A stretch of 64,000 bases of DNA. Origin: Paractinoplanes polyasparticus (GTDB taxonomy: Bacteria; Actinomycetota; Actinomycetes; Mycobacteriales; Micromonosporaceae). Each line of letters begins with the position of its first letter. The stretch's first letter is position 1. The position numbers were made by a program, and so were the translations under genes. Under the pieces are notes generated by a model that was not told the DNA's origin, ran no database searches, and worked only from the letters and a program-made list of their open reading frames with translations. The stretch lies in contig NZ_JAHWFK010000007.1 in NCBI RefSeq assembly GCF_019710575.1, positions 124,001 to 188,000 on the forward strand, read 5' to 3'. Positions 43,425-51,474 of the stretch are shown here, one piece after another.

Positions 43425-44717
43425 CTAGCTCCTCGCCACGAGTTCCGCCCAGAGTTCGGGGAACTCGGGCAACGTCTTCGACGTACACGCTACGTCGGTG
43501 AGGGAGATGCCCGGTACGGCGAGGCCGACAACCGCGGCCGCGTGAGCCATCCGGTGGTCGGCGTACGTCTCGAACTCGGCCCCGTGCAGCGGCCGCGGCA
43601 CGATGCGCAGCCCGTCGGAGAATTCGGTGACCTCGGCGCCGACCTTGCCCAGCTCGGTGGCCAGGGCGGTGATGCGGTCGGTCTCGTGCCCGCGGATGTG
43701 CTCGACCCGGCGCAGCTCGGACGGGCCGTCGGCCAGCGCGGCCAGGGCGGCGACGACCGGGGTGAGCTCGCTGACCTCGGACAGGTCGGCCGTGACGCCG
43801 TGCAGCCGGCCCGTGCCGCGCACGGTGAGCCCGTCGGCCGATCGGGTGACCTCGGCGCCGAGCGCGGTGAGCAGCTCGGTCAGCCGGCCCACGGGCTGCC
43901 AGCTCTCGGCCGGCCAGCCGCTGAGCGTGACGGCGCCGCCGGTGACCATGGCGGCGGCGAAGAACGGCGCGGCGCCGGAGAGGTCGGGCTCGATCACCCA
44001 CGTACGGCCGGAGGTCTCGCCCGGCTCGACCGCCCAGACGTCGGGCACGGACTCGTCGACCACCGCGCCCGCGGCGCGCAGCATGTGGGTGGTCATGCGC
44101 AGGTGGGGCGCGGACGGCACCGGCGGCCCCTCGTGACGCAGCACCAGGCCCTTGGTGAAGCGCGGCGCCGACAGCAGCAGCCCCGAGACGAACTGGCTGG
44201 ACGCGGACGCGTCGATGACCGCCTCGCCCCCCTCGACCAGGCCGGCGCCGTGCACGGTCAGCGGCAGCCCGCCGATCGCGGACGCGTCGATCGACACACC
44301 CAGCGAGCGCAGCGCCTCGACGATCGGGCGCAGCGGCCGGTTGCGCGCGTGCGGGTCGCCGTCGAACTCGACCGGGCCGTCGGCCAGCGCCGCCGCCGGG
44401 GGCAGGAACCGCATGATCGTGCCGGCCAGGCCCACGTCGACCCGGGCCGGACCGCGCAGCGGCCCCGGCTCGACCAGCCAGCGCTCGTCGTCGCCCGTGT
44501 CGAGCCGCACGCCGAGCGCGCGCAGACCGGCCGCCATCAGCTCGGTGTCGCGGGCGCGCAAGGGCCGCTCGATCACCGACGGGCCGGACGCCAGCGCGGC
44601 CAGCACCAGGGCGCGGGCCGTCATCGACTTGGAGCCCGGCAGCCGGACGCTCGCGCTGACCGGGCCGGACGCGGGCGGGGCCGGCCAGGGGCGGGGTTGT
44701 GCAGTCACGTGGGCCAT
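43425..44717 (-). CDS. aroA: 3-phosphoshikimate 1-carboxyvinyltransferase (EPSP synthase)
   Basis: A 430-residue enzyme of the shikimate pathway. Landmarks are LPGSKSMTARALVLAALASG (phosphoenolpyruvate/S3P site), VDVGLAGTIMRFLPPAAALA and RHEGPPVPSAPHLRMT. The C-terminal LRRVEHIRGHETDRITALAT and TYADHRMAHAAAVVGLA are conserved. The ATG at 44717 places MAHVTAQP before the first conserved strand. First gene of aroA-rsgA-hisN and divergent from the SRAP gene. Confidence 0.95.
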   Translation of the reverse strand: MAHVTAQPRPWPAPPASGPVSASVRLPGSKSMTARALVLAALASGPSVIERPLRARDTELMAAGLRALGVRLDTGDDERWLVEPGPLRGPARVDVGLAGTIMRFLPPAAALADGPVEFDGDPHARNRPLRPIVEALRSLGVSIDASAIGGLPLTVHGAGLVEGGEAVIDASASSQFVSGLLLSAPRFTKGLVLRHEGPPVPSAPHLRMTTHMLRAAGAVVDESVPDVWAVEPGETSGRTWVIEPDLSGAAPFFAAAMVTGGAVTLSGWPAESWQPVGRLTELLTALGAEVTRSADGLTVRGTGRLHGVTADLSEVSELTPVVAALAALADGPSELRRVEHIRGHETDRITALATELGKVGAEVTEFSDGLRIVPRPLHGAEFETYADHRMAHAAAVVGLAVPGISLTDVACTSKTLPEFPELWAELVARS

Positions 44718-44786
44718 TGTGCCGGGGCCGACCGGCAATCTCGCGGAGCGTTCCCGCACCCCGGGACGCGTGTACCGTTCGGGGAC

Positions 44787-45485
44787 ATGTGCGGGCGGTA
44801 CGCGACGACCAGGACCGAGGCCGATCTCGAAGACCTGTTCGAGGCGGTGAGCGTGCTCGAACAGCTGGGCCCGAGCTGGAACGTGGCGCCCACCGACCCG
44901 GTGCCGGTGGTGCGGGAATCCCGGAGCCGCGAGGCCCGGGTGCTCGACTCCGCCCGCTGGGGCCTGGTGCCGCCCTGGGCCAAAGACCTGCGCGCCGGCG
45001 CTCGCATGATCAACGCCCGCTCCGAGACGGTGGCCACGTCGCCCGCCTTCGCTCCGTCGTTCGCCCGTCGCCGCTGTCTGGTGCCGGCCGACGGCTGGTT
45101 CGAATGGGTCCGCGACGGCAAGCAGCGTCAGGCGTACTACATGACACCGGCCGACGGGTCACCGCTGGCGTTCGCCGGCCTCTGGTCGTCGTGGGGGCCC
45201 GACAGCGTGCTGACCTGCAGCGTGCTGACGACGGCGGCGCTCGGTGGCCTGGCCCGGGTGCACGACCGCATGCCGCTGATCCTGCCCCGTGACCGCTGGC
45301 CCGAGTGGCTGGCCGGTGGCGGCGATCCGGACGGCCTGCTGCGGCCGCTCACGCCGGCCGAGCTGGACGCCATCGAGGTGCGGCCGGTTCGCCCCGACGT
45401 CGGCAACGTCCGCAACAACGGCCCGCACCTGCTCGAGCCGCCCCCGCCGCCCGGCCCGGCGCCGGCCTCCGCAACCCTTTTCTGA
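44787..45485 (+). CDS. SOS response-associated peptidase (SRAP/HMCES-like)
   Basis: A 232-residue SRAP protein. Catalytic Cys2 (MCGRYATT) forms a thiazolidine crosslink with abasic DNA sites; the rest of the active site is N in MINARSET, E in PADGWFEW and H in VHDRMPLIL. This is the YedK family of abasic-site shielding proteins. The ATG at 44787 is required because Cys2 must be N-terminal. Divergent from aroA, as in M. tuberculosis Rv3226c/aroA. Confidence 0.95.
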   Translation: MCGRYATTRTEADLEDLFEAVSVLEQLGPSWNVAPTDPVPVVRESRSREARVLDSARWGLVPPWAKDLRAGARMINARSETVATSPAFAPSFARRRCLVPADGWFEWVRDGKQRQAYYMTPADGSPLAFAGLWSSWGPDSVLTCSVLTTAALGGLARVHDRMPLILPRDRWPEWLAGGGDPDGLLRPLTPAELDAIEVRPVRPDVGNVRNNGPHLLEPPPPPGPAPASATLF

Positions 45486-45867
45486 CCGTCCGGGCCCAGC
45501 CTTCCGGACGCCTGCCGACCGGGGCAGCGGGGCGATGAGCGCTCTGCTAGTTTCCACGCGCCTGCTGTGGGCGCGCCGGGTGATTGTGGACCGGACGAGG
45601 GCGCCGGCTCCGGCGGTTCGTGGCTTGCGGCTGGGGTGCCCGGGAGCGGCGGGCGTTTGCTGTCAATTGGCTGAGTGACGCATGATCAACATTTGCGTTT
45701 GCCCACAGTTGTCCGCATTTCTCATTGGCAACTTTGTTTCAAGATAGATAAGCCCCTTGTTCTGATCTCCTACCCTGCGATACAAAACTGCGCCGGAGTG
45801 GTGCTGGTTCGTACGGTGCGAGCCGGTCGGCCACATGCAGTACCGGTCCCACGGGGGAGGTGGGCTG
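45486..45867. other. Upstream region of the WhiB gene
   Basis: 382 bases without a gene. The segment 45670-45785 is markedly AT-rich for this genome (GTTTCAAGATAGATAAGCCC) and probably contains the WhiB promoter. Nothing else is recognised. Confidence 0.5.
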
Positions 45868-46263
45868 ATGACACGGGCTCGTATGCCGCGTCCACATGAG
45901 GTAGCCATCGCGCGACGTGATCCACGGTTGCTCGAGGCCATCGAGGAGCGGCGCACGGACGAGGCTTGGCGGACCCGCGGCGCATGCCGCACGGTCGATC
46001 CGGAGACGTTCTTCCCGGCGCCGAACGAACCGTCCGAAAGTGCTGTCTCGCTCTGCGGCACCTGCACGGTGCAAGGGCCGTGCCTGGCCTGGGCGTTGCA
46101 GGTGGGCGACTGCCACGGCGTCTGGGGCGGCACGACGCCGCGCGAACGCCGGGCGATGCTCGTGGCCTGGCGCGAACGCGTCGGCCCGGGCGGCGAGACG
46201 ATCGACGACGACACCGACGAGGAAGACCGCCGGTTGCTCAGTCTCACGCCGGTCAGCCGCTGA
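45868..46263 (+). CDS. WhiB family transcriptional regulator
   Basis: A 131-residue [4Fe-4S] WhiB-like protein. Cluster ligands are C40, C63, C66 and C72 (GACRTVDPETFF; LCGTCTVQGPC). The beta-turn GVWGGTTPRERR follows. The acidic C-terminal tail is longer than in WhiB1. ATG at 45868 follows GGGGAGGTGGG. WhiB proteins bind sigma-A region 4 and respond to redox or NO; which subfamily this is remains unclear. Confidence 0.93.
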   Translation: MTRARMPRPHEVAIARRDPRLLEAIEERRTDEAWRTRGACRTVDPETFFPAPNEPSESAVSLCGTCTVQGPCLAWALQVGDCHGVWGGTTPRERRAMLVAWRERVGPGGETIDDDTDEEDRRLLSLTPVSR

Positions 46264-46422
46264 TCGGTCGACCGTCCTCCGCAGCGTCGCGGAGCGCATC
46301 GGTCGAGCTGATGAATCCGGCGTAGGCGGTCGTTGCCGGGCGCACACGCCGATCTTCTCTGTGCGCGCTCGGCACAGCTGCGAAATGCGCCGGGTGGCCG
46401 CGCGGGCTGGTTTCATGACCGT

Positions 46423-47025
46423 GTGGAAGAGCTTGAGATGGACACCCCGCGCGGGCCGGCCCGGGTCCGGATGACCCGGCCCTCGGGTGCGGTGGCGAGC
46501 GTCCTCGTGCTGGGGCACGGCGCCGGCGGCGGAGTCGACGCGCCCGACCTGACGGCTGTGCACGACGCGGCGGTGGCGAGCGGCGTCCAGGTGGTGCTGG
46601 TCACCCAGCCCTATCGGGTGGCCGGGCGGCGGGCGCCGGCGCCGGCGGGGCATCTCGATGAGGCCTGGATCGCCGTGGTGCGGGCTCTCGGCGTACGCGA
46701 CGAGCCGTTGATCGTGGGTGGGCGGTCGAGCGGCGCGCGGGTGGCCTGCCGGACAGCATCCGGACTCGGGGCCGCCGGCGTTCTCGCGCTGGCCTTTCCG
46801 TTGCACCCGCCGGGCAAGCCCGAGCGCAGCCGCGCGAGCGAGTTGCCTTCGGACGTGCCCACGCTCGTGCTGAACGGGGACCGGGATGCCTTCGGGGTGC
46901 CCGTCAGTGCCGGGTCCGTCGAGGTGCTGGTGCGGCCGGGAGCCACCCATGACCTGCGAAAAGACGTCAAGGGCACCGCGGAACTGGCAGTGGCCTGGAT
47001 GCATGCGCACGGGTGGGCTCGCTGA
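46423..47025 (+). CDS. Alpha/beta hydrolase (KANL3/Tex30-like dienelactone-type)
   Basis: A 200-residue small alpha/beta hydrolase. The nucleophile elbow is GGRSSGARVA (Ser in S-S-G), the oxyanion region LVLGHGAGGG, the acid LVLNGDRDAFG and the His in GATHDLRK. Substrate unknown. GTG start at 46423; an upstream in-frame extension looks spurious. Located between the WhiB gene and sigR. Confidence 0.87.
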   Translation: MEELEMDTPRGPARVRMTRPSGAVASVLVLGHGAGGGVDAPDLTAVHDAAVASGVQVVLVTQPYRVAGRRAPAPAGHLDEAWIAVVRALGVRDEPLIVGGRSSGARVACRTASGLGAAGVLALAFPLHPPGKPERSRASELPSDVPTLVLNGDRDAFGVPVSAGSVEVLVRPGATHDLRKDVKGTAELAVAWMHAHGWAR

Positions 47026-47026
47026 A

Positions 47027-47052
47027 GGAATGCAAGTTGCGCCTCCGTGGTT
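47027..47052 (+). promoter_or_regulatory. SigR-dependent promoter of sigR
   Basis: GGAAT (47027-47031), an 18-bp spacer, then GTT (47050-47052): an exact match to the known sigma-R consensus GGAAT-N18-GTT. It lies 64 bp upstream of the extended sigR start, consistent with autoregulation. Confidence 0.82.
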
Positions 47053-47115
47053 GTAGCCCCCGGGAGCTGGAACGGTTGCAGCCCCGGAGCTGGAACGTCG
47101 GAAGGGGTTTGACAG

Positions 47116-47913
47116 GTGCGAGCCGGAACAGAGTTCCTGGAGCGCGGCGGCCGGGAGGTCGATCGGGTGCGGAACCTTTTGAGTTCCCCCGAGTGGCCCG
47201 CAGCCGAGCAGACCGTCACGCCATCGGTGAGTGTCAGCACACCGGCGGTTTTCCAGGCCGCAGAAGGGGCACTACCCGTATCCTCGGCGGGGCGGTCGAG
47301 GGGAGAGCTCAGGGTGGCCCAGACAGAACGGACCGAGGAGCGCCGAGCGCGCTTCGAGCGGGACGCGTTGCCTTTTGTGGACCAGCTGTACGCGGCTGGC
47401 CTGCGGATGACGCGTAACCCGGCCGACGCCGAGGACCTGGTGCAGGAGACGTACTTGAAGGCGTTCTCCGCTTTCCACCAGTTCGAGGAAGGCACCAACC
47501 TCAAGGCGTGGCTGTACCGCATTCTCACGAACACCTATATCAACTCGTATCGGCGCAAGCAGCGTCAGCCGGTGCAGGCTCCCACCGAGGAGATCACCGA
47601 CTGGCAGCTCGCCGCGTCCGAGTCGCACACGTCCGCCGGCCTGCGGTCGGCCGAGACCGAGGCGCTCGACCGGCTGCCCGACAGTGACATCAAGGAAGCC
47701 CTGCAGGCCCTGCCCGAGGACTTCCGGCTGGCCGTCTACCTCGCTGATGTCGAGGGTTTCTCGTACAAGGAGATCGCCGACATCATGAGCACGCCGATCG
47801 GCACCGTCATGTCCCGTCTGCACCGCGGCCGGCGCAACCTGCGCAAGACCCTGGAGCAGTACGCCGTCGACCGGGGCATCACCCGGACCGCTTCGGAACC
47901 GCAGGAGGCGTGA
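47116..47913 (+). CDS. sigR: ECF sigma factor SigR (thiol stress), with possible extended form
   Basis: A 265-residue ECF sigma factor of the SigR/SigH group. Region 2 is [20 protein letters not shown] and [13 protein letters not shown]; region 4 is [20 protein letters not shown] and [15 protein letters not shown]. Two starts are credible: GTG 47116 with GAAGGGG upstream, giving a 66-residue N-terminal extension, and GTG 47314 with GGGGAGAG upstream, giving the standard 199-residue protein. Streptomyces coelicolor SigR likewise has a longer unstable isoform. Followed by rsrA. Confidence 0.92.
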   Translation: MRAGTEFLERGGREVDRVRNLLSSPEWPAAEQTVTPSVSVSTPAVFQAAEGALPVSSAGRSRGELRVAQTERTEERRARFERDALPFVDQLYAAGLRMTRNPADAEDLVQETYLKAFSAFHQFEEGTNLKAWLYRILTNTYINSYRRKQRQPVQAPTEEITDWQLAASESHTSAGLRSAETEALDRLPDSDIKEALQALPEDFRLAVYLADVEGFSYKEIADIMSTPIGTVMSRLHRGRRNLRKTLEQYAVDRGITRTASEPQEA

Positions 47914-47919
47914 CGCGTC

Positions 47920-48207
47920 ATGAGCGGGCTGAACGGTGAGGATCACGAGACCGACTGCGGCATCGTGATCAGCGAGGTCTACCTCTATCTCGACCTGGAG
48001 TGCAGTGAGGACCGCCGGTCGCTGATCCAGAAGCATCTGGACGACTGCGACGGGTGCCTGCGCGAGTACGGCATCGAGCACGAGGTGAAGGCGCTGGTGT
48101 CCCGCTGCTGCGGTGACGAGAAGGCGCCGCGCGAGCTGCGCGAGCGGCTGCGCGTCAAGCTCGACCAGCTCGAGGTGCAGGTCGAAACCCGGGAGTTCCT
48201 CCCGTAA
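47920..48207 (+). CDS. rsrA: Zinc anti-sigma factor RsrA
   Basis: A 95-residue redox-sensing ZAS anti-sigma factor of SigR. The zinc motif H39xxxC43xxC46 (KHLDDCDGC) is intact, with further cysteines at C13, C28, C63 and C64. Oxidation of the cysteines releases zinc and SigR in characterised homologues. Starts with ATG seven bases after the sigR stop. Confidence 0.93.
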   Translation: MSGLNGEDHETDCGIVISEVYLYLDLECSEDRRSLIQKHLDDCDGCLREYGIEHEVKALVSRCCGDEKAPRELRERLRVKLDQLEVQVETREFLP

Positions 48208-48218
48208 GTCGGCACAAC

Positions 48219-48249
48219 AAGAAGGGCCCCGCAGCGCGGGGCCCTTCTT
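48219..48249. terminator. Bidirectional terminator between rsrA and bL37
   Basis: A perfect 14-bp stem (AAGAAGGGCCCCGC with GCGGGGCCCTTCTT) around a 3-nt loop. The A-rich and T-rich ends give U-tracts in both directions. Confidence 0.9.
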
Positions 48250-48254
48250 GCGTG

Positions 48255-48329
48255 TCAGCTGTTGGGACGCTTGCCGTGGTTCGCGCTGCTCTTCTTGCGA
48301 GCCTTCTTCTTACGGGCCTTCTTCGCCAT
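48255..48329 (-). CDS. 50S ribosomal protein bL37
   Basis: A 24-residue peptide, MAKKARKKKARKKSSANHGK followed by RPNS. It matches the tiny Lys/Arg-rich mycobacterial bL37 (AURKAIP1/COX24-like) with its conserved NHGKRPN end. ATG at 48329 has AAGGAG at proper spacing. Too short for most gene finders. It binds 23S rRNA in characterised ribosomes. Confidence 0.88.
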   Translation of the reverse strand: MAKKARKKKARKKSSANHGKRPNS

Positions 48330-48460
48330 CGGTGACTCCTTGTTCGTGCTGTATTCCCGCGCCGATGGTAGTCGGCGCTTCCGCGCGCGCCGGACTCACC
48401 CGAGGGGAATCCGTGGTTTGATGACGGCGACCGACAGCGACGTCAAGGGAGGTTTCATCG

Positions 48461-48679
48461 ATGGCCGACGAGATCCGGGCCGAGATGGTGGCCAACGTGT
48501 GGAAGGTCGTCGCCTCCACCGGCGATACCGTCGCCGAGGGGGACACCCTGGTGATCCTCGAGTCGATGAAGATGGAGATCCCGGTCGTCGCCGAGAACGA
48601 GGGCACGGTGGCCGAGCTGGCCGTGCACGAGGGCGACGTCGTCCAGGAGGGCGACCTGATCGCCATCATCCAGGCCTGA
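48461..48679 (+). CDS. Stand-alone biotinyl carrier protein
   Basis: A 72-residue single-domain biotin/lipoyl attachment protein. The biotinylation site is Lys37 in ESMKMEIPV, flanked by the usual beta-hairpins. It resembles TB7.3 (Rv3221c), which also lies next to rshA/sigH. A good ribosome-binding site (GGAGG) precedes the ATG. Its partner carboxylase is not in the window. Confidence 0.93.
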   Translation: MADEIRAEMVANVWKVVASTGDTVAEGDTLVILESMKMEIPVVAENEGTVAELAVHEGDVVQEGDLIAIIQA

Positions 48680-48683
48680 CGGC

Positions 48684-50204
48684 TCAGCCGCGGCGCCAGC
48701 GCAGCAGCAGCCGGCTGCGCCCGCGCTGGCGCGGCACGGCAGCCGGAGTCCGCGTCATCGCCGTCGCGAGCTGACGCGTGGACTCATCGAGGCTCGGGGC
48801 GGCCAGCGCCAGTTCGGCGAACGACCGTGCCCCGGGCCGGGACGCCACCTCGGTGAGCCGGGTGGTGACCACCCCGGCCACGTCGGCCCGTGCCGAGGGG
48901 TCGACCCAGGCCGCCACGATCAGGGCGAACAGCGCCGCCTCGGTCACCCGGTCGAGGCCGCCGTCGGCCAGCTCCAGCAGCATTCGCCGCCGTTCCGAGT
49001 CGAGCCAGGCCTCCTCGGAGCGGTGGTGCAGCAGGCCCAGGCAGGCCCAGATCTCGGGTGCGGCCACGTCGGCCGGCGGGTGGGCCAGCAGCGCCATCAG
49101 CTCGGCCGGGGACACCAGGATCAGCGGGACGGCCGCGTCGTAGGCGGCCGGCGGGTGCGCCCACGAGAGTGCGGCGACATGGCGCAGGCGGCGGACCGAC
49201 TCGGCCGAGGGCTCGTCGGGCACCGGCGCGGCGCCACGGGGCAGAGGCGCGGTTGCGGGGGCGCCGCTCAGCCAGGACATGTCGCGGCAGCAGTCGGCCA
49301 GGTCGGTGTGCTCGTGCGACTCGTCGGGGTGGTCGCGGATGTAGTCGGCCAGCCGGACCAGATGCATGAGGTCGCCGTCGGCCCGGTGGCGCAGCCGGTG
49401 CGCGGTGTGCACGGCGCAGTCGTACTCGGGGTCGCGTTCGAGGGCGCGGTCGACCCAGCTCAAGGCGTCCTCGAGGCGGTCGTTGTCGGCGAGGGTGCCG
49501 GCGATGTCGGCGTACACCGAGAGGTCGTCGGGGTCGTGCGCGACCGCGCGGCGCAGGGCCGCGAGCGCCTCGGGCAGCTTTCCGGAGCTGCGGTAGGCGT
49601 ACCCGAGCCAGATCTCGCCGAGCTTGGACGGGCGGACCCGAGCGCCGCGGGAGGCCCAGTCGACGGCCAGCTCGTGCTCGCCGACGCGGCGGGCCAGCGC
49701 GGAGCCGGCGCCGAGCAGCATCGCGTGCTCGGGATGGGCGGCCAGCGCGTGCCGGACGACGGACAGGTAGGGGCGCAGGGTGGGCGGGGCGGGCTCGGCG
49801 ACCCGGGTGCAGAGCCGCATGAGCACCTGGGCGAGCAGGCCGGGCTCGATGCGGACGCCGAGGGCGGGCTCGGCCACCCAGGGCACCCCGGCCCAGTCGG
49901 CGGCGGGGGCCTGGCCGCTGGCCGCGGCGAGCAGGGGCAGACCGTCCTCGGGGCGGCCGGCCGCGGCGAGCAGGTGGGCGCGGGCGGCCAGCTTGCCCGG
50001 CGACGTGTGCGGGCCGGCGCGGAACAGATCGAGACCGCCGCCGGGACGTGCGGCGAGACGGCCGAGAACCTCGTGCACTTCGGGCAGGGTGGGGGCGTGG
50101 GCGAGCGCGCCGGCCAGATGATCGGCGGCCTTTTCCGGCTCGTCTGTCGCCAGGGCCGATCTCGCCTGTTCGAGAGCGCGGTCGGCGGCGCGGCGTAATT
50201 CCAC
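48684..50204 (-). CDS. TPR-repeat protein
   Basis: A 506-residue soluble helical protein with several TPR motifs, clearest at GEIWLGYAYRSSGKLPEALA and LSVYADIAGTLADNDRLEDA. The tail is Arg-rich. No enzymatic motif is visible. GTG start at 50204. It converges on the biotinyl carrier gene with a 4-bp gap. Function unknown; probably a scaffold. Confidence 0.82.
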   Translation of the reverse strand: MELRRAADRALEQARSALATDEPEKAADHLAGALAHAPTLPEVHEVLGRLAARPGGGLDLFRAGPHTSPGKLAARAHLLAAAGRPEDGLPLLAAASGQAPAADWAGVPWVAEPALGVRIEPGLLAQVLMRLCTRVAEPAPPTLRPYLSVVRHALAAHPEHAMLLGAGSALARRVGEHELAVDWASRGARVRPSKLGEIWLGYAYRSSGKLPEALAALRRAVAHDPDDLSVYADIAGTLADNDRLEDALSWVDRALERDPEYDCAVHTAHRLRHRADGDLMHLVRLADYIRDHPDESHEHTDLADCCRDMSWLSGAPATAPLPRGAAPVPDEPSAESVRRLRHVAALSWAHPPAAYDAAVPLILVSPAELMALLAHPPADVAAPEIWACLGLLHHRSEEAWLDSERRRMLLELADGGLDRVTEAALFALIVAAWVDPSARADVAGVVTTRLTEVASRPGARSFAELALAAPSLDESTRQLATAMTRTPAAVPRQRGRSRLLLRWRRG

Positions 50205-50348
50205 GATGCAAGACAGTAGGGGAAAGAAAGGTATATGTCAGCAGGGCGATCTGTTGCGCATTAGTGCTCGAAACGTTGACTCTGTAAGCTAAATCTTGCA
50301 AGACTGCGCAGCAATCGCGCGTGCAGATGCTCTCCAGGGGAGGAACCC
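50205..50348. promoter_or_regulatory. Divergent promoter region with palindrome
   Basis: Between the TPR and SIS genes. TTGACT near 50276 could be a -35 element for the plus strand. A perfect palindrome TCTTGCAAGA lies at 50294-50303 and may be an operator. Confidence 0.4.
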
Positions 50349-51407
50349 GTGACACAGCGAGGCCAGGGGACGGCCGCGGACATCGCGGAACAACCGGGTG
50401 GATTCGCCCGGCTGCTCGACACCGAGCACACCGGCCTCATCGCCGAGGTGGCCGCCGAGGTGGCCCGCCGGCGGCCGCGCAACGTCGTCTTCGTGGCCCG
50501 GGGCACCTCCGACCACGCCGCGCTCTACGGGGCCTACCTGAGCGAGATCCGGCTGGGCCTGCCGGTGGCCAGCGCCTCGCCGAGCGCGATCACGCTCTTC
50601 GGGGCCCGTCCCGACTTCACCGGCTCGCTGGTCGTCGGAGTCAGCCAGAGCGGCGGCTCGCCCGACCTGACCGGCGTGCTGCAGGTGGCCCGCGAGACCG
50701 GCGGCCTGACCCTCGCGGTCACCAACAACCCGGAATCGCCGCTGGCCCGGGCGGCCGAGCTGTCGATCGACGTGGCGGCCGGTCATGAGCGGGCGGTCGC
50801 GGCCACCAAGACGTACACCGCGGAACTTCTCGCCCTTCTGCTGCTGGTCGAGGGCATCCGCGCCGGCGACGGCGCGCTGCCGGCCGAGGAGCGCGCCGCC
50901 CTCGACAAGCTGCCCCAGCTGGCCGAGGACGCGCTGGCCGACCGGACGGCCGACGATCTGGCCCAGCGCTACCGGTTCGCCTCCCGCATGGTCACGACCG
51001 GGCGGGGGTACGCCTATCCGACCGCCCGCGAGGCCGCGCTGAAGCTCATGGAGACGTCGTACCTGCCGGCGCTCGCATTCTCGGGCGCCGACCTGCTGCA
51101 CGGCCCGCTGGCCATGACCGACCCCGACGTGCCGGTGCTGGCCGTCGTGGGCGACGGCCCGGGCGGGCAGTCGATGCGCGACGTGGTGACCCGGCTCGGC
51201 GAGCGGCGGGCCGACGTGGTGACGATCGGCGCGACCGACGTGCCGGGCGCCGCGGGCCGCCTCTCCGTGCCGGCGGTGACCGACGAGCGGTACAGCGCGC
51301 TGCTCGACATCCTGCCGTTGCAGAAGCTGGCGCTCTCCCTGGCGCTGGCCCGCGGCGAGGATCCGGACGCGCCGCGAGGGCTCAAGAAGGTCACGAGCAC
51401 TCTCTGA
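50349..51407 (+). CDS. SIS-domain sugar isomerase/deaminase (GlmS/NagB-II-like)
   Basis: A 352-residue protein with two SIS domains (about 25-180 and 200-345). Sugar-phosphate-binding motifs are FVARGTSDHAALYG, GVSQSGGSPDLTG and AAGHERAVAATKTYTAELLA; ELLA precedes a typical linker. It lacks a glutaminase domain, so it is not GlmS itself but probably a glucosamine-6-phosphate deaminase or related isomerase. GTG start after GGGGAGGAACCC. Confidence 0.88.
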   Translation: MTQRGQGTAADIAEQPGGFARLLDTEHTGLIAEVAAEVARRRPRNVVFVARGTSDHAALYGAYLSEIRLGLPVASASPSAITLFGARPDFTGSLVVGVSQSGGSPDLTGVLQVARETGGLTLAVTNNPESPLARAAELSIDVAAGHERAVAATKTYTAELLALLLLVEGIRAGDGALPAEERAALDKLPQLAEDALADRTADDLAQRYRFASRMVTTGRGYAYPTAREAALKLMETSYLPALAFSGADLLHGPLAMTDPDVPVLAVVGDGPGGQSMRDVVTRLGERRADVVTIGATDVPGAAGRLSVPAVTDERYSALLDILPLQKLALSLALARGEDPDAPRGLKKVTSTL

Positions 51408-51474
51408 CGCCTTTCCCGCAGTGCGGCCCGGCCGCCTTCGCGGATCAGTAACACCGGCGTGGCACGCTTGGGCC

